Positions 25,050-37,898 are shown, counted from the first letter of the stretch. The stretch is 64,000 nt of DNA from Rhynchosporium graminicola (GCA_900074885.1 FJUW01000018.1:441748-505747), one strand, 5' to 3'. A program made the numbers and translations. Notes: a model not told the origin generated them from the letters alone.

Positions 25050-27629
25050 TCACAGCATAAGAAGATCTCCATTAGATCCTCTTCCTGTAGCTGGTTGATA
25101 TATCTGTTCCGGCGCGCTCTGATTGACCACATACTGCATCTCGCCTCTCCCCACAATAGGACTGCCACCAAATCCATCATCATTGCCACCATTGATATCC
25201 ATAGCCGCCATCCCATGACTGCCTAAGCCCGCAAAGAACTCATCCGCAGCATCAACCGCGGCCGCCAAATCGCCATTCTGTGGAGGTCTAACGGTAGATT
25301 GTCCCCCCATACCGAAAGCAGAAAGGGATTTCTGCCCATCCAGAGAGTTAGTTGTGGGTAGCATATGTTTCTGAAGGGCGGGACTGTCTTGTAGTCTTCG
25401 TGGTCGAGCAGAGCGGAAGACTTGTTGTACGGGCTTGAGGTAGACGGTTGCGAGTGTGCCGACGTTGAGACACATTTCTTCGAGGGTGGCGGGGTCGAGT
25501 TTCTCGGATTCGGCTGTGATTGGTGGTTTTTCGCCCATCACTATGGCTTTTGCTGTTGCCATGTCTGATGAGAGGAGACGCCAGTACATGTAACCTCTGT
25601 CTCTCAGATCTGGGTTATCCGTATCTTCGGTAGCCCATTTGAGGACCTTTGGAACAAGCTCTTGGCCTTTGGTTGGTCGTTGGATGAATAACTTGACTGT
25701 GGCAGTAAGAAGAGCTAATTGAACCTCTACTGGCTCATCCGCGAACGAGTACAGGAAATCCTCCAGAAGCACATCCGAGTTTTCAATACGCGATGCGTAT
25801 TGCCCAATGACCCAGATCATGGCTGCCTTAGCTTCGGGCTCGTCCAAAGAATCAAGATTCTCGCATAATGTGGAGATGATCGACTCGTACTGGTTGGGAT
25901 ATTTCCGGAAGATATTTCGGATCACGACCGTCGCTTCCTGGACAATGTATGTGACTTTGGTTGCGACAAGCTCCAGTAGGGTGTTGATACACCTTCTCGC
26001 AGCAGGCTCAATTTTAATGGCAAGCTTGCCAATAGCTCGTACAGATTTCCGGACAAAGTGCACATCAATTTCTGTCGCGTATTCTCTCAACTCGGTGAGG
26101 ACCTCCTCGATGTTCTTCTCGGTAGCCAGCATAAATATCAACTCAAGTTTGGTCACCTTAACATAGATCGGGTCGTTGTATTTGCAGAAAAACACTCGAA
26201 TGTCGTTCCTGAGTACTTCTGGTCGTCGCTGTAAGATCAGTAACGCGTTTCTTAGTGCTAGATATTGCACTTCTGGCCCCTTCGCGAGCAGGGTTACCAG
26301 AGGAGGCGAGAGTTTCCGGCACAGTAATGAAATCTGCTTCTCGTCCGCGATATAGTTCATCAGATAGAGAATGACTCTTATGCACGTGAGCACAACTGCA
26401 GAGTTTGAATGTGATAATCGAGGTGAGATCCGCTCTGCCAGTAATAGAGCCTCGGAAGTTTCTTGAGGGACGTAGGACATCAAGGCTTCGAGGATATATG
26501 TTTGACCCCATCTAAGAACATCATCAGCCGGATAAGCTTGTCAGAAACCAAAAAATCACTTACTCCGAGCAATCTGGCAATATTTGCACCATTTTCGAAG
26601 CATTTCCGTAATCAATTGTAAGCTTGATTGCATCACTCCTTTCCCAGATATCCATTAAGCTCGCCAGAGCACTAGCCACGACTGTCGGGTTGTCATCTCT
26701 TAACATCGAGTTCAGTCGATCAATAAGATCTGAAGCTTCCACCAATTGTCGGTCGTGGTCATATAATTTTGCTACACAGAACGCTGCTGTTTTCCGTACG
26801 TATGGATCCGCATCTCGGAGAAGGAGCTTTGTGGGAGGAACTGTAGCTTCAACAAATTCACGAACATGGATGTATGACATTGTCCGTAATGCCAGGGCTC
26901 TGACAAGAGGATTCGTGTCGGTCATATCCTGAACAGCGTTAGCTACCAAATGCCGAACTGACCCTGGTCTCCGTACCTCTTGTAATGTTGGTAGCGCCTT
27001 CAGAGCAACTTCTGGCTTCATCCGAGCATAGTTAACAAGGAAGAGGAAGCACCTGTATCGCGTATGAGCACAAGTCTTCTCTAACCATAACATTCACAAC
27101 CCACATCTTCTTGATTTCTAGACTCGGTATCTGCATACAGCCCACGATGTCCGGAAATAGCGCAACCATATCGTTGTTGCTCATGGTCATATTGGCCACG
27201 ATCTTCTTGAGAGCAATCTTTTTGGCCGCATGATTCTTGTCCTTCTTCCCCCCGCTGTTTAACTCGAGTCGTAATTCCGCGACTTTGCCCTGTTGAGAAC
27301 GAAAGTAAGAAGAGGCGCCAGCTCCATAAGTAGGGGGAATGTAATGAGGGAGGAACATGGCAACACAACAAGAGGAGCAGGATGTCGTGGGCTGATATGG
27401 GGAAGATCAATCACTCGAGGGGGAAAATGATATTGGCGTAGTCAAAGCATGAACAGGCTAGAATGCAGTGGCACAGCGTCCCAAGTTGTCGAAATAGCCT
27501 TGCAGGACTGTAGATACAGGCGTAAACAAGACAGGAGACAAAATAACAGCAGCACAAGAGAGAGGTATATTATGATAGAGCGGTACATACTCGAGCAAAG
27601 AGCTTCGCATCTCCGCCGCTGGAACTCAT
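25050..27629 (-). CDS. Adaptor complex beta-adaptin (AP-1 beta most likely)
   Basis: Five exons: 27591-27629, 27105-27289, 26977-27052, 26564-26928 and 25050-26511, giving 708 residues. The adaptin N-terminal trunk of HEAT-like helices fills about residues 10-570, with typical blocks AALKK-type IALKKIVANMT, FLVNYARMKPEVALKA, DADPYVRKTAAFCVAKL and IVQEATVVIRNIFRKYP. A Gly-rich hinge ends in GDLLML, a possible clathrin-box-like end. There is no C-terminal ear domain, as in yeast and fungal beta chains. The protein is the large subunit of a clathrin adaptor at the trans-Golgi/endosome (AP-1) or plasma membrane (AP-2). AP-1 (Apl2-like) is favoured by length and tail, but AP-2 cannot be excluded. 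The 48-nt intron 26929-26976 has no stop and preserves frame if retained. The first exon is 39 nt and sits about 300 bp upstream of exon 2. Confidence 0.92.
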
Positions 27630-28211
27630 GATGTGCTGAACAAGAGCGCCTCTCACATCGACCCTCGTAGGTGTGGCAGAAAGTCAATAATCAATGGTAC
27701 GTATTGTCGGGACGTTCTGCAGTATGCCTGCTTGCTGCTGTTACCCCTCCACCATCGACCAACGGGGATCGATTCTTGTGTCTGGGTTGGGCTGGGACAA
27801 GGAGAAGCTGTCACATGCGCCTGCTTCTTTGGTTGCGATCAGGTCCAGCAGGGAGTTTGAGAGCAGTGCAGAAGCTGCTGAAGATGTCGTTCCAGTAATC
27901 GAGCTGTCCAGGAAATTATCTTGTAGCTCGAAAGTGTTCAGCAGCGTGTTTGAGAAGTGGTTGAAGTTGCGAAGGTCCAAATTTAGTAGAGGAGGGATGT
28001 TCTGTCAGTACGGGACGAACCTCAAGCTTGCTGGGATCTACTGGCTGGCTGCTGACGAAACGAACCTCCACCAAGCGAACCCATGAGCCAGCTGCAGAAC
28101 CAGCTACAGAACCTCACACATCCAGCCTTGAGCGCCAAAATCAACAGCACCATTCACTTTGCGCATCACAGTCGCAAACTCATTGTAGATTTACGTGAAG
28201 GAGAAATAAAA
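27630..28211. promoter_or_regulatory. Divergent promoter beta-adaptin / EMC4
   Basis: 582 bp between the two start codons. An ATG at 28083 lies in frame with EMC4 and would add 43 residues. The ATG at 28212, in an aaaATGG context, matches the usual EMC4 N-terminus and is preferred. Confidence 0.6.
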
Positions 28212-28868
28212 ATGGCCGCCCCTCCACCGCCGCAATGGGTACTCGACCTCAACTCCTCGCCCAGCGCGAAGTCAAAATCCGCAAGCATTCCAGATCCTCC
28301 AGGATTTACAGCATTGGCATCAGGAAACAAGGCACGTACGACCTCTCTACGGACACGTCCCTAGCTAACAAATCTCTTGATAGAAGCAACAGTTATCCTC
28401 CTCCAAAGCCAGTACTGTCCGAGCCGCCCCAACGACTGAAGAGATGGATATCCTGAAGCTCAAGAAAGCATGGGAAGTCGCCCTAGCACCCGTCAAGCAG
28501 CTCCCCATGACAGCAATCATGATGTACATGTCAGGAAACACGCTGCAGATCTTCACCATTATGACAGTGATTATGGCGTTCAAGAATCCTTTCATGGGAC
28601 TGTTGGCTACCAACCAGGCTTTTGAGAGGTTCGAGAGTCCGGGCACGAAGGCCCAGTTGCTTATGGTGAAGGCGGTTTATGTAGCGATGCAGATTTTGGC
28701 GCTGGCTTTGGGTGTTTGGAAGGTTAATGGGATGGGGTTGTTACCGTGAGTTCTTCTCCCTTTGAAGACCTGGGGGTTGTGCTAACATTGTGTAGGACAA
28801 CGAGGTCAGATTGGTTGGCTTGGGAGACGCGGAGGGTTCCGATGGAGACTGCTCTCCCAGCTTTCTGA
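28212..28868 (+). CDS. EMC4: ER membrane protein complex subunit 4
   Basis: Three exons: 28212-28331, 28384-28745 and 28796-28868, 184 residues. The N-terminal MAAPPPPQWVLDL block, the KLKKAWEVALAPVKQLPM helix, the first membrane helix MMYMSGNTLQIFTIMTVIMA and a second membrane helix before GLLPTTRSDWLAWE are all typical of EMC4 (DUF1077). EMC is an ER insertase for tail-anchored and polytopic membrane proteins. Frame continuity between exons 1 and 2 (GNK then KQQ) requires a GC donor at 28332, because the nearby GT gives the wrong phase and a stop lies just upstream of the acceptor. The second intron is a normal GT-AG of 50 nt. Confidence 0.92.
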
Positions 28869-31800
28869 GTTTATATTTGACTGTGAACAGACAGGCGTTC
28901 AGGTGTACTTGTATGGATCATATTACCCTAGGCTTATGGCGAGCTTCTTGAGAATAATGAAGAATGGATATCCCTTACCCAGTTTCTCTGGAGTGGACTC
29001 CCGATAACTCCCGATGCATTTTAGACCACGTCAGCTTCAATCGAGGAAGATATCATCTACTCCAGAAAATACCCAAACAGTTCTTAGGCACACCAGATAC
29101 GCCATTCCTGCCAGAAAGCCAACGCTTACACTTTGCCAGCGCTCCAAGCAGCTAGTTCATGCTTCCAAACTAGCCGACTTGAATGAAGGCATTATAGATG
29201 CATAAGCGATTGAATTTTCGAGTTCTCTCCATTTCTGCGTTTCTTCACACTCGAATTCGGGATAATACCCATATGACAGACAAGAGATTGTAGTTCGCAA
29301 TCAGCGCGCTCCTGACAACAAAACACTACTTCCGGCTAGCGATACATATCTTGACATGACACTTACTTAGATATAATCATGTTTTAGCTCATATTTCCCG
29401 TAGTTACAGCATTGGTAATATGTATCGAGCTTTGCTCTGCTACCTCATGAAGTCTCGAGCTTATCGGTCTTGCTCTGATTCTTGCTCCTCGGAGCGAGAG
29501 AGCCTTGATATATTCCACAACATCAGGATAGCCTCTGTACTATAGGAGATCTGGGAAGTGCTAAACTGAGCCTCTGGCCAGCTTCTAACTAGCGGTACTG
29601 ATCGAGTTTTGTTCACTAGATCTTCCTCGTGTTGTCTATGCAGGTTGCAATCGTGTAGCAGATTCAGGTAGCACGTGTTTTCACTTTGTGGCATACACAC
29701 TATTCCCTTTTTTCAAGCTAGTTTGCTGCAAAATGTATGGTATACATACCTCACCTAGCTGCTTTCTTTTCTCTCCAGTAGATGCACGACCGTGGAAGGA
29801 GTATGGATCCATGTGAGAGCTTCTCGGAGCGAGTTTGGACATATAATAGGAGGATAACAGGTTCTTACTATCCGGCCTATCGACGTCGTAAGCCTTGTTA
29901 CCTTCAAGCTGCGAAAGCGTTGATTTATACAATCCATATGTCGATCGCAAGCAGAGAGAGTGGTGCAAGAAGTGACGGCATCTTGCCAAGTGACGATAAC
30001 AAGCCTTGTGACAACAACACTGCTATGATTTTGAAAGATCTTCCGAGGTAAAGCTCACGAAGATCCAAGGTATTGGAAAGCTCTCGGTTAAGTTCTATTG
30101 GCAAGGTGGATATACCGTTTACATGCATCACATATACCTACCTTCCCCTTTCCCGCCCTAAGCCATCTCAATCGCGTGCGGTCTCTTGCGTGGAGATGAA
30201 TCGAGTTTCGAGAAGATAATTCTATACGTCACGCCAGGACCGTGGCGAACAAGCCGAATACATTCCCTTCAAACCCTGGAGTTTGAGAGAACATTCTCGA
30301 TTCATATTTTTTGTGTAAGTGAGTGCTCCCTTGTCTATCAGAAACTTCAATTTAGCCTAAGAAAATGCTGAAAGTACTGGCAAAGCCGCTCAAGGGCGTC
30401 AACCAAGGCCAAAATGTTTCCTCAAAGTGTAGCGCTGCGTATATAAATCGATTTCTGTTTCACCATTTATCCTTTACTCTCAAAACACAAACTCTACTAG
30501 CCGTGATGGCTACACGTCAAGCAACCCTTAGAAGTCGCCTAGCATTGGCTCGTGCCGTAGATTGAATGGGGATTCCGAGTATGTATTTGCGAGGATTTTT
30601 GATTTTTGGTTCAAGAATCTGATCGGGATCTTCAACAGTGAGTGGCAAGTGGCCTCGGGAAAGAAAAATAGTCTAGTAGATGATACAATATGGCAGAGGC
30701 CAGAAGATTGGCAATTAGAAACTCGTCGAAAGTCCTTAATTGATAGGTCGCGGGTGTCACTTTTTCCGGCAGACATTCCCGAGGTTGTTCAAGGGTTGGT
30801 ATGGCCACTCTACATGCCCGAAGCTGATCTACAGATATTTTCTAGGCGATACCACCCGGCGACCCATTCAGCGTCCCCTAAACACGTCGGGTCCCATCCT
30901 AGGCAAAGTGTTGATCACTACTTCTTTCCATGTATACATATATATATATATATTGTTTAGCTGCCTGTGACACGCCGGGATAACTCTCTCTTGCCTGCGA
31001 CGGGATGTCTCTTCCGGGTCTGATGGAAACTGCGAATATAAAGCGAAATTTGCTTCGATCTATCCCCTCCTCCAACCACTGTTTCATTTAACGGGATGAC
31101 TGCTCTCACTTGCGAGATTTGCTAAAAGATTGAGGTGGTTCCTGCCATGGATTGGAAAGTGTACATAGTGTGGACCTGAAGAGGTTTGTTGGGGTGAGAA
31201 TTTACATGAGGATTCTGATAGAATACAGCGGTATTATAAGAAACCAAAAGAAAGCAGAGGAAATGATATGACGACAGCTGGACAATTGACAGCAGAAGAA
31301 TATTGACAGTCAATATAAGAAGCGAGTCTCATAGCTTGGGCTATTTTCCCAGGTGAATGTTTCTTGTTCAAGTGGAGTGAGCTTGGCTATTGCATTGATC
31401 CTTATGAAAGCGCTGCATCCCACATGATTGATTTGGCTCCCTGGTATAAGTTATAAGAAGCAAAATCAAGGAAACTTTGCTGTCTCTTGTCCTAATTTGT
31501 GTTCTTGGCCTGACGTGTAGCCTCACATTTCATCTTTTGGTCATGTTGATCACGTCAAAGGCTGCCTCGACCGGCGGAAATGCATTGGGACTCCTCGCCT
31601 CAGACGGCGATCTCGTTTGTAGAGGCACCCTTCCGGCAGCTTCTGTCTTCCACTATTCAACTTATAGTTTACAGTCGGCATGATCAATGCCAGTTGTAAA
31701 ATTGCCGCTGACCAAGGAGCTGTCTCGTAGCTGTTTCTGGTTTCTGGATTCTTTGCTGCTGCAGACGCGATGGCTCCCTCGAGAGGGGAGTTAAATGCGT

Positions 31801-34690
31801 CTAAGACTCAAGAGCCGACCAGAGTTCATGGAAATGCTACTGTGGCTAGTTTGAGGGTACGCATGGAGCTCAATACTTCCAGATGTAGAGACTGTGGCTC
31901 CAAAATAGTCGTATTCGGCATATCTAGACTCCAAAATAGGCCTACTGGTCCAGATGATGAACAAGTAGCTGAATTCTTAGATGGATGAACCGAGACGAGC
32001 CAAAGTGCAGAAATGATTGCAGCAATGATTGAAGTACCGACCAGAGATATAAACAAGATGATGTCGTGTACGGCGTGTCTGTCGAGTTCACTTATAATGT
32101 AACCGAGACGGAAAGTTCAGCAGCCATATTGTGGTGAGATATCAGTTGCTGGGAGATGGATCGAAACATATTCATTACTAATGTTCAGAATACAGGGCAT
32201 CTATTAGGACTTCCGATTGTAGATATAATGCTACCACCACTTTTCAAGACCCAGAAAAATCGCCAGGCAAGTGCAGACTCGCCTTCTTTGGTAACCCCTA
32301 CCTGCGAATATGATGATACCAGTCAAATTTTGATTCGTGGCTTCCAAATGTCTTTCTCACAATCAAACTCCCGAGGAAGCGAAGGTATGTTTACGTTGTT
32401 AGCAGCATATCTCTTTCCCTCATCTGCGGCACAGATCACCTCCCGGAAATGGAATGTTTGTTTTGTAGACAAGACCCGCGGGCGAGATAGCCGAGGATAA
32501 CAAACGGATCAGTAGAATTATGTTCTATAGAACAAGTAAGCCCCGAGAAACGTCGATTTGAACCGAGGTTTCTGATATCAAGCGAAAGTGTCTGTCGACT
32601 TTTGGCAACTTTTAAGAATTTGACAATGGGCAAAAACAAATCGGCAGCGACGCTGATGTGGAAAGTCAACAGAATGCCGGGTTTGAATGAGAAAGCTTAG
32701 CTCTTATACTTTTACTTACATCTTTATTTACTGCTTGAGACCGATCAATCGTCGCAAGTTATATCACCTTTGGTCTGAAGATAGGTAAGATATTGCACGA
32801 CGAAGTTTAGTGAGTAAGACAGGATGTTTGGATGTTGACAGCGGGCTTATTAGACTATATCTGACTAGCGCAAGCCGGAATTAGTCAGGAGAAGAGAACG
32901 AGATGGTAGTTCTGGGCCCTGATACAAAGCTGAGATATGCGAGTTATACCTAGTTCTGGAAGAGCACGTTAGGGATACGTGTCCATTCACTGATGATTCA
33001 GAGTATAATCATATTTCTTTGAGATTGTTGGCTTCGATATGGAAACCTTAACCTGTCATTAGATGTAGTTGACTTCCTAGGATGTGAGTGATCAGCGCGT
33101 GCATGTTTTCGTGATTCTATAGTCTCTGGAATTGAAGACAAAGGCATCGGAGCGAGATAATGTTATGATGAGTAGTTTCTATAGATAAAGACGAAGGATT
33201 ATTGTAATAGTATTTGCAAATCAGATATTCCTGTAGTTAGGTGGATGGCGGCCGTAAGCTGTGTAGAAAATGAAACACGGTACTTGATATAACCTGGGTC
33301 TAGCGGTAGATGGGTTGAATATGAAGGATGTGTAGTCCAACCTAGGCGCTGCGACTTTAGAAGTCCGCCATAGGAATTTATCGATGAATATATAATAAAG
33401 ATTCTTGAATTGACAACGACATGCTCGCTTATGCAGCCTGCGAACAGCATAATAAACACAACACTCAAGTGAGAATGAAAAAGGCTTTTCGAATCCAGCT
33501 TTCCAAGCTAACATTCATACAACGTGCTGTACCCAACCCTAAGCATAGCAAAATACTCGACCCACGCACGCTCGCTCACCCAAAGAATTTCCTCAACGCG
33601 AAAAACACAGCATTGCATAGCATGAAAACAGACTTTCGCGACCTGTTCCATCCGATGATTTCAAAGCCACCTTACTCTGCCTCTGCTTAATTAAACCTGA
33701 GATAAAATAGGGTGCTTCGATGACCCAGATCCTGCTCTTTTACACGGTTTAGAAGGAAGTACTTTCGATGAATCGAAAGCCCGCAATTTTTTGCTTTTTT
33801 CATCCTGAGAAGCTCAGGTCTTTAGCTGAGAGAAGTAGAGAGAACGAAAGCTGTACTTCTAGAACATAGGTGGGCCACGATACAGAGCCGAGTTTTTGCT
33901 TCTCGATAGGGGTGTGAAGTAAAATGATCGTATACCTTTGCTCATCTCACGAAGTGATGCTGAAGTGGATATTCATGTCCTTTTTCATATTCTTGGAGCT
34001 ATTGGACTCTACTTGCGAAGTCGAAAAATTGAAGGGCGAAATTGTTCCCTCTGGAAAGTTGAAAGTTGAATTTGGGATGTACAAGAAGTCGGGTTTTGGC
34101 GTTGCGAGACTCTAGCGATGGGAAGAAGATGCATCGTATTGTGCATTCTCATCTTGCTATTAAGCCTACATTTACATTATCTTGACCTTCAAGAGGAAGA
34201 CTCAGAAGTCCTGCCTCATCGGTCTGCCTGATCCTCTTCCGATGCGATCAGTCTAGCCAGGAGGAAAAATCTACTTCCATGTTGAGGACTTTTCTTTCGA
34301 AATCTTGAGAATGGAGTCCAGATTTCTAGGAATGGGAAGGATATGTTCCGAGAATGGAAGAGTAACAAGCAGAAGAAAGAAACATGATCATCCCCCGGAG
34401 AAAGGTCTCAGAAGCCATGTACGTACCCACATCACAAGGCTGAAGAGCACTTCCTGCTCGTACACCCAGAACCCCCAATCTACCTAGTAACATCCAACGG
34501 TGAAGATACCTCAGCTCAGTCTCAAACAAAGCCGCTCCGCCAAGCAGCGAGCGAAAAAGCCATCGTACGACGCGGTTGGAGCGCTGAACGGGAACGGGGT
34601 TCGGGAAGCGGGAGCCTGCCTGCTTTCTGATGAGATGGGGTCGGTGAGTGTGAGACTTCGAGATTCATTGTGGCGAGGGGGTTGAGGTGG
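28869..34690. other. Gene-poor stretch, no gene recognised
   Basis: 5.8 kb with only short frames and no conserved domain. Two places read more like protein than the rest: a plus-strand segment at about 30506-30840 behind a TATATAA box, and a minus-strand segment at about 31826-32107 with one hydrophobic helix (GTSIIAAIISALWLVSV). Both lack intact gene structure and may be remnants. A (TA)n tract lies at about 30937-30955. Confidence 0.5.
30441..30840 (+). other. Possible decayed or unrecognised gene fragment
   Basis: A TATATAA box at about 30441-30447 is followed by an ATG at 30506 opening 19 codons to a TGA. An adjoining frame then stays open with protein-like content (FDFWFKNLIGIF, WQRPEDWQLETRRKS, FPADIPEVVQGLVWPLY). 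Joining the two needs a frameshift or an intron I cannot place. No family is recognised. Confidence 0.25.
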
Positions 34691-34930
34691 CGTGTTTATT
34701 TGTGTACAATAGACGGGATCGCTTGTGTAGCGAGCGGTGTAGCTGGTTGTGTTAGGAAGCGATGTTTGATTTGCTTCTATGAGAGAAGAAGGGGGTTCTA
34801 GGTGGGGTTTTGTGGTGTGTGGAGGGTTGGTTGAGGGTTGAGGAGGAAGGGGGGGGACGGAGGGAGGGGACGATGATGATGATGATGATATTGATGTTGA
34901 TGTTCATGTTGATATTGATGTTGATGAAGT

Positions 34931-35072
34931 GTAGATAGGATAGGATAGGATAGGATAGGATAGGATGGGATGATGGTGGTAGTAGTGAAACACATCGAAG
35001 GGAAATGTAGATAGGATAGAATAGGACAGGATGGGATGATGGTGGTAGTGGTGAAACACATCGAAGGGAAAT
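34931..35072. repeat. Tandem duplication of a 66-76 bp unit
   Basis: Unit A (34931-35006) and unit B (35007-35072) both start gtagatagga and end gaaacacatcgaagggaaat. They differ mainly in the number and purity of internal TAGGA repeats, showing a local duplication followed by slippage. A GAT/GTT-rich tract lies just upstream (about 34873-34925). Confidence 0.9.
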
Positions 35073-36187
35073 GAGATGACATCAAAGAAGTGTCGACGGA
35101 AAAGTTTCACACTGAAGAAGGATTCCACCTCGTGAGTTTTCACATTCCAAACATTTCAAAGGGCTGCAGCTGAGGCTTTTTGAGGCTTGTGCAATTTAGT
35201 GAAAAAATTGAATATGGAATTGGATGAAGCTTTTCGCGTATCTCAAAGGTAGAGAGAATATTTGTGTTTTATTCACGAACTACGAGTTCTTCGGACGACG
35301 TTGTGACGATGTGGTGACGATCTGGTGACGATGAAGGATGAGAGTTGAAACACCGGCATCGATCGGACTTACCTTTCTTATTGGTTTTCATCCCTTATTA
35401 TTAAAATCACGTCCACGTCTAAAGGACGTAGCAGGATTAAACATGATGAATGTTATCAAGTACCGAAATTACAGCAAACGGATCTAGAAATCGAGATCGT
35501 CTATTCATCCTATTTCGCTAGATGCTATCCACGCTCTCTTAAGATTTTCCGCTTTCCGAGGAATTGTAAATTTTCAACTTACCCTGGATCCCATCTCTCT
35601 CTCCCTGTTCTTTGATTCTTGATGATGGGAAATCAACGATGTCCTCGTCATCTCGAGTTTTGTTTTTCGATACCGTCTGTCGAGTTTCCGAATCGAGATA
35701 TATCACAAAATTTCAATTATGGTACTCCGTACACAAATATATGCCCCGCATTCGGAGGTCCGGAAGTCGGGCTTTTGGGCTTGCTCCGTAGTCGGTCAAG
35801 TCGATGCCTCGCTTGGACTTGACTAAACTGGACGTTCATTGATTATCAAGCGTCCACGGATGCGATTGATACATTATTCTCCGAGCCTTTAACTTGTGCT
35901 TGAAACTCTAGTCTCTACTACTAGAGTAGTCAGTATCTCACGTGCAAGACTTCTTTTTCTTTTCTTGTCTCTCTTCTTCTTTCTTTTCGTTCATGTCTCG
36001 CATCTGAGCCATGGCGTATTTGGCAGCACTGTCTCTGTCCCTGTGGGGATGTTTATGATTATTTTGGGATTGATTGCTAGGTACGGGGTCAGAGCGTGAG
36101 GAGGTGCCGTCATGCTACCTCGTAGCGCGGAACTCTCTTTGATAGGTCTTGGTAAACATGTCATTGCTTCAGCTTGTTGGCGATTCG

Positions 36188-36205
36188 GAGAGGGGGAGAG
36201 AGAGA

Positions 36206-36238
<33 letters not shown>
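36188..36238. repeat. (GA)n microsatellite
   Basis: About 50 bp of nearly pure GA with a few G interruptions. Confidence 0.95.
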
Positions 36239-36240
<2 letters not shown>

Positions 36241-36776
36241 CAAGGAAGAGATTAGTCACTCATGACAAAGAAGACTTTCGCCTCGAATTTGATTTATCAT
36301 GCCGAAATCGGACAGGTGTGTTTTCAAACTCTCCTGGACATTTTGGCTCACCTTTCTGTGTTTCGCGAGGAAAAGAGGAGCCGAATCAATCAAATGATTC
36401 GAGACCGGAATGTGGAACCGAGAGCCGTTTTGATTGATTGGACAGGCGGGCGGAAGTATTGATCGATGATCGATGATCGACAATATAAAGTAGAGTACGT
36501 GTGCATAAAAGTAATTATTTTATCCATATTATAAGGTGGGGGGAAGACGTGCGCGGCTTTATGCGCGTCGCATAAATAAATGCTCATTGGAAGAGAGATA
36601 GATAGATACATACGCACTATATATATACTTAGTAGATACCCAAGGAACTCCGAATCCTGTAAAAAAAAAAACCATCAAATACCTTGAATACCTGGTTTAC
36701 CTTTTCAGAGTCACTTCTCCAAACACGATCGCAAGGAGAAACAAAACATCTTTCCAATTCTCCAAACTAAACGAAA

Positions 36777-36872
36777 ATGTCAATGTCAATGTCAATGTCA
36801 ATGTCAATGTCAATGTCAATGTCAATGTCAATGTCAATGTCAATGTCAATGTCAATGTCAATGTCAATGTCA
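36777..36872. repeat. (ATGTCA)16 hexanucleotide repeat
   Basis: Sixteen perfect copies of a 6-bp unit in 96 bp. In one frame it reads as 16 Met-Ser pairs, opening a 97-codon frame with a low-complexity tail, which I regard as non-coding. Confidence 0.97.
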
Positions 36873-37861
36873 AGTCGAGATAGATCGACGATCCCTCCCT
36901 TCCTTTCCCCGCTTAACTCTCTTTTTCTCTCTTTTCTCTCTCCTTTCCGAAATCAAATCAAATACTTCGTTCGTATGACAAGGCCCACCTCCCCGCCCCG
37001 TGCCCATGCCCATGCCCATCCCCATCTCGGGAAACAGCCGGAAATTAAAAGTATCCTTCCTAGGCTGTAATTAAAGATCAAACGCGCTATTGGTGAGCCA
37101 ATGGGGGTTATAAATGGTTCGGTTAGTCTAGTGCGCGATGCTAGTCAGGGGTAGCGGAGGGGGTTCTGCCGTCCCGTGGCGTGGCGCAGCGTGGCGTAGT
37201 GTGGTTACGAAGCAGATGATTGATGTGAGGGGGTGGGATCATTTACGGAGCGGAGCGTACGGAGAGAGAGGGTGGACACCGGACGGGACTTGAGAGAGCG
37301 CGGAGTGCAGTGCAGTGCAGTGGAGTGAGTTTTGACCCTGACGGATCCGCAGATGAGGTTGCAGATTGACGAGAGGAGATGTACTGTACGCAGTATGTAG
37401 ATCTGGATTCTGGATTCTGGATGCTGGATATGTTTGTTGGTTTCTTTGTTTACGTCTGCGGGAGGGACGGAGGGAGGGAGATGTGCAAATGTTGTGTGTG
37501 ACTGGAGGAAAGATGGATCAGATGCAGAAAGAGGAACATGAGATGGAGAGATGGAGAGATACCTATCGAGTCTTGATTTCGAGTACGGGAGACCCCTCCA
37601 GCCTCACCTGAATTCTTTGTTCGGCGGCGAAGTCGAGAACGATAAAAGGTCACAAATTGAAGCATACTTACTTACAGTATACTGTACCAGAAGAAGGGAA
37701 GGGAAGCTTTTTTGGCTCTCACAGTATGCACTGGGAAATCATAGTGAGTGAGTGAGTGGTACAGGGATGCAAAGTATATTTCCATATAGAGGAATACCTC
37801 CGTCATCTTCCCTTCTCCAATATCTGTATTGCTCTCTGGCTTGCCTCGACCAAATGAAGAA

Positions 37862-37898
37862 TGTGACTTGTGACTTGTGACTTGTGACTTGTGACTTG
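37862..37898. repeat. TTGTGAC heptanucleotide tandem repeat
   Basis: About five tandem copies of a 7-bp unit, followed within 20 bp by a TTTC tract. Confidence 0.9.

Noticed and set aside
28083..28211. Upstream in-frame ATG as the EMC4 start
   Set aside because: The added 43 residues show no family resemblance, while the ATG at 28212 matches the usual EMC4 N-terminus.
34798..35143. His/Pro/Tyr-rich minus-strand ORFs
   Set aside because: Direct products of the GAT and TAGGA tandem repeats; no start context or domain.
36777..37070. 97-codon ORF starting with (Met-Ser)16
   Set aside because: It is created by the hexanucleotide repeat and followed by low-complexity sequence, with no domain.
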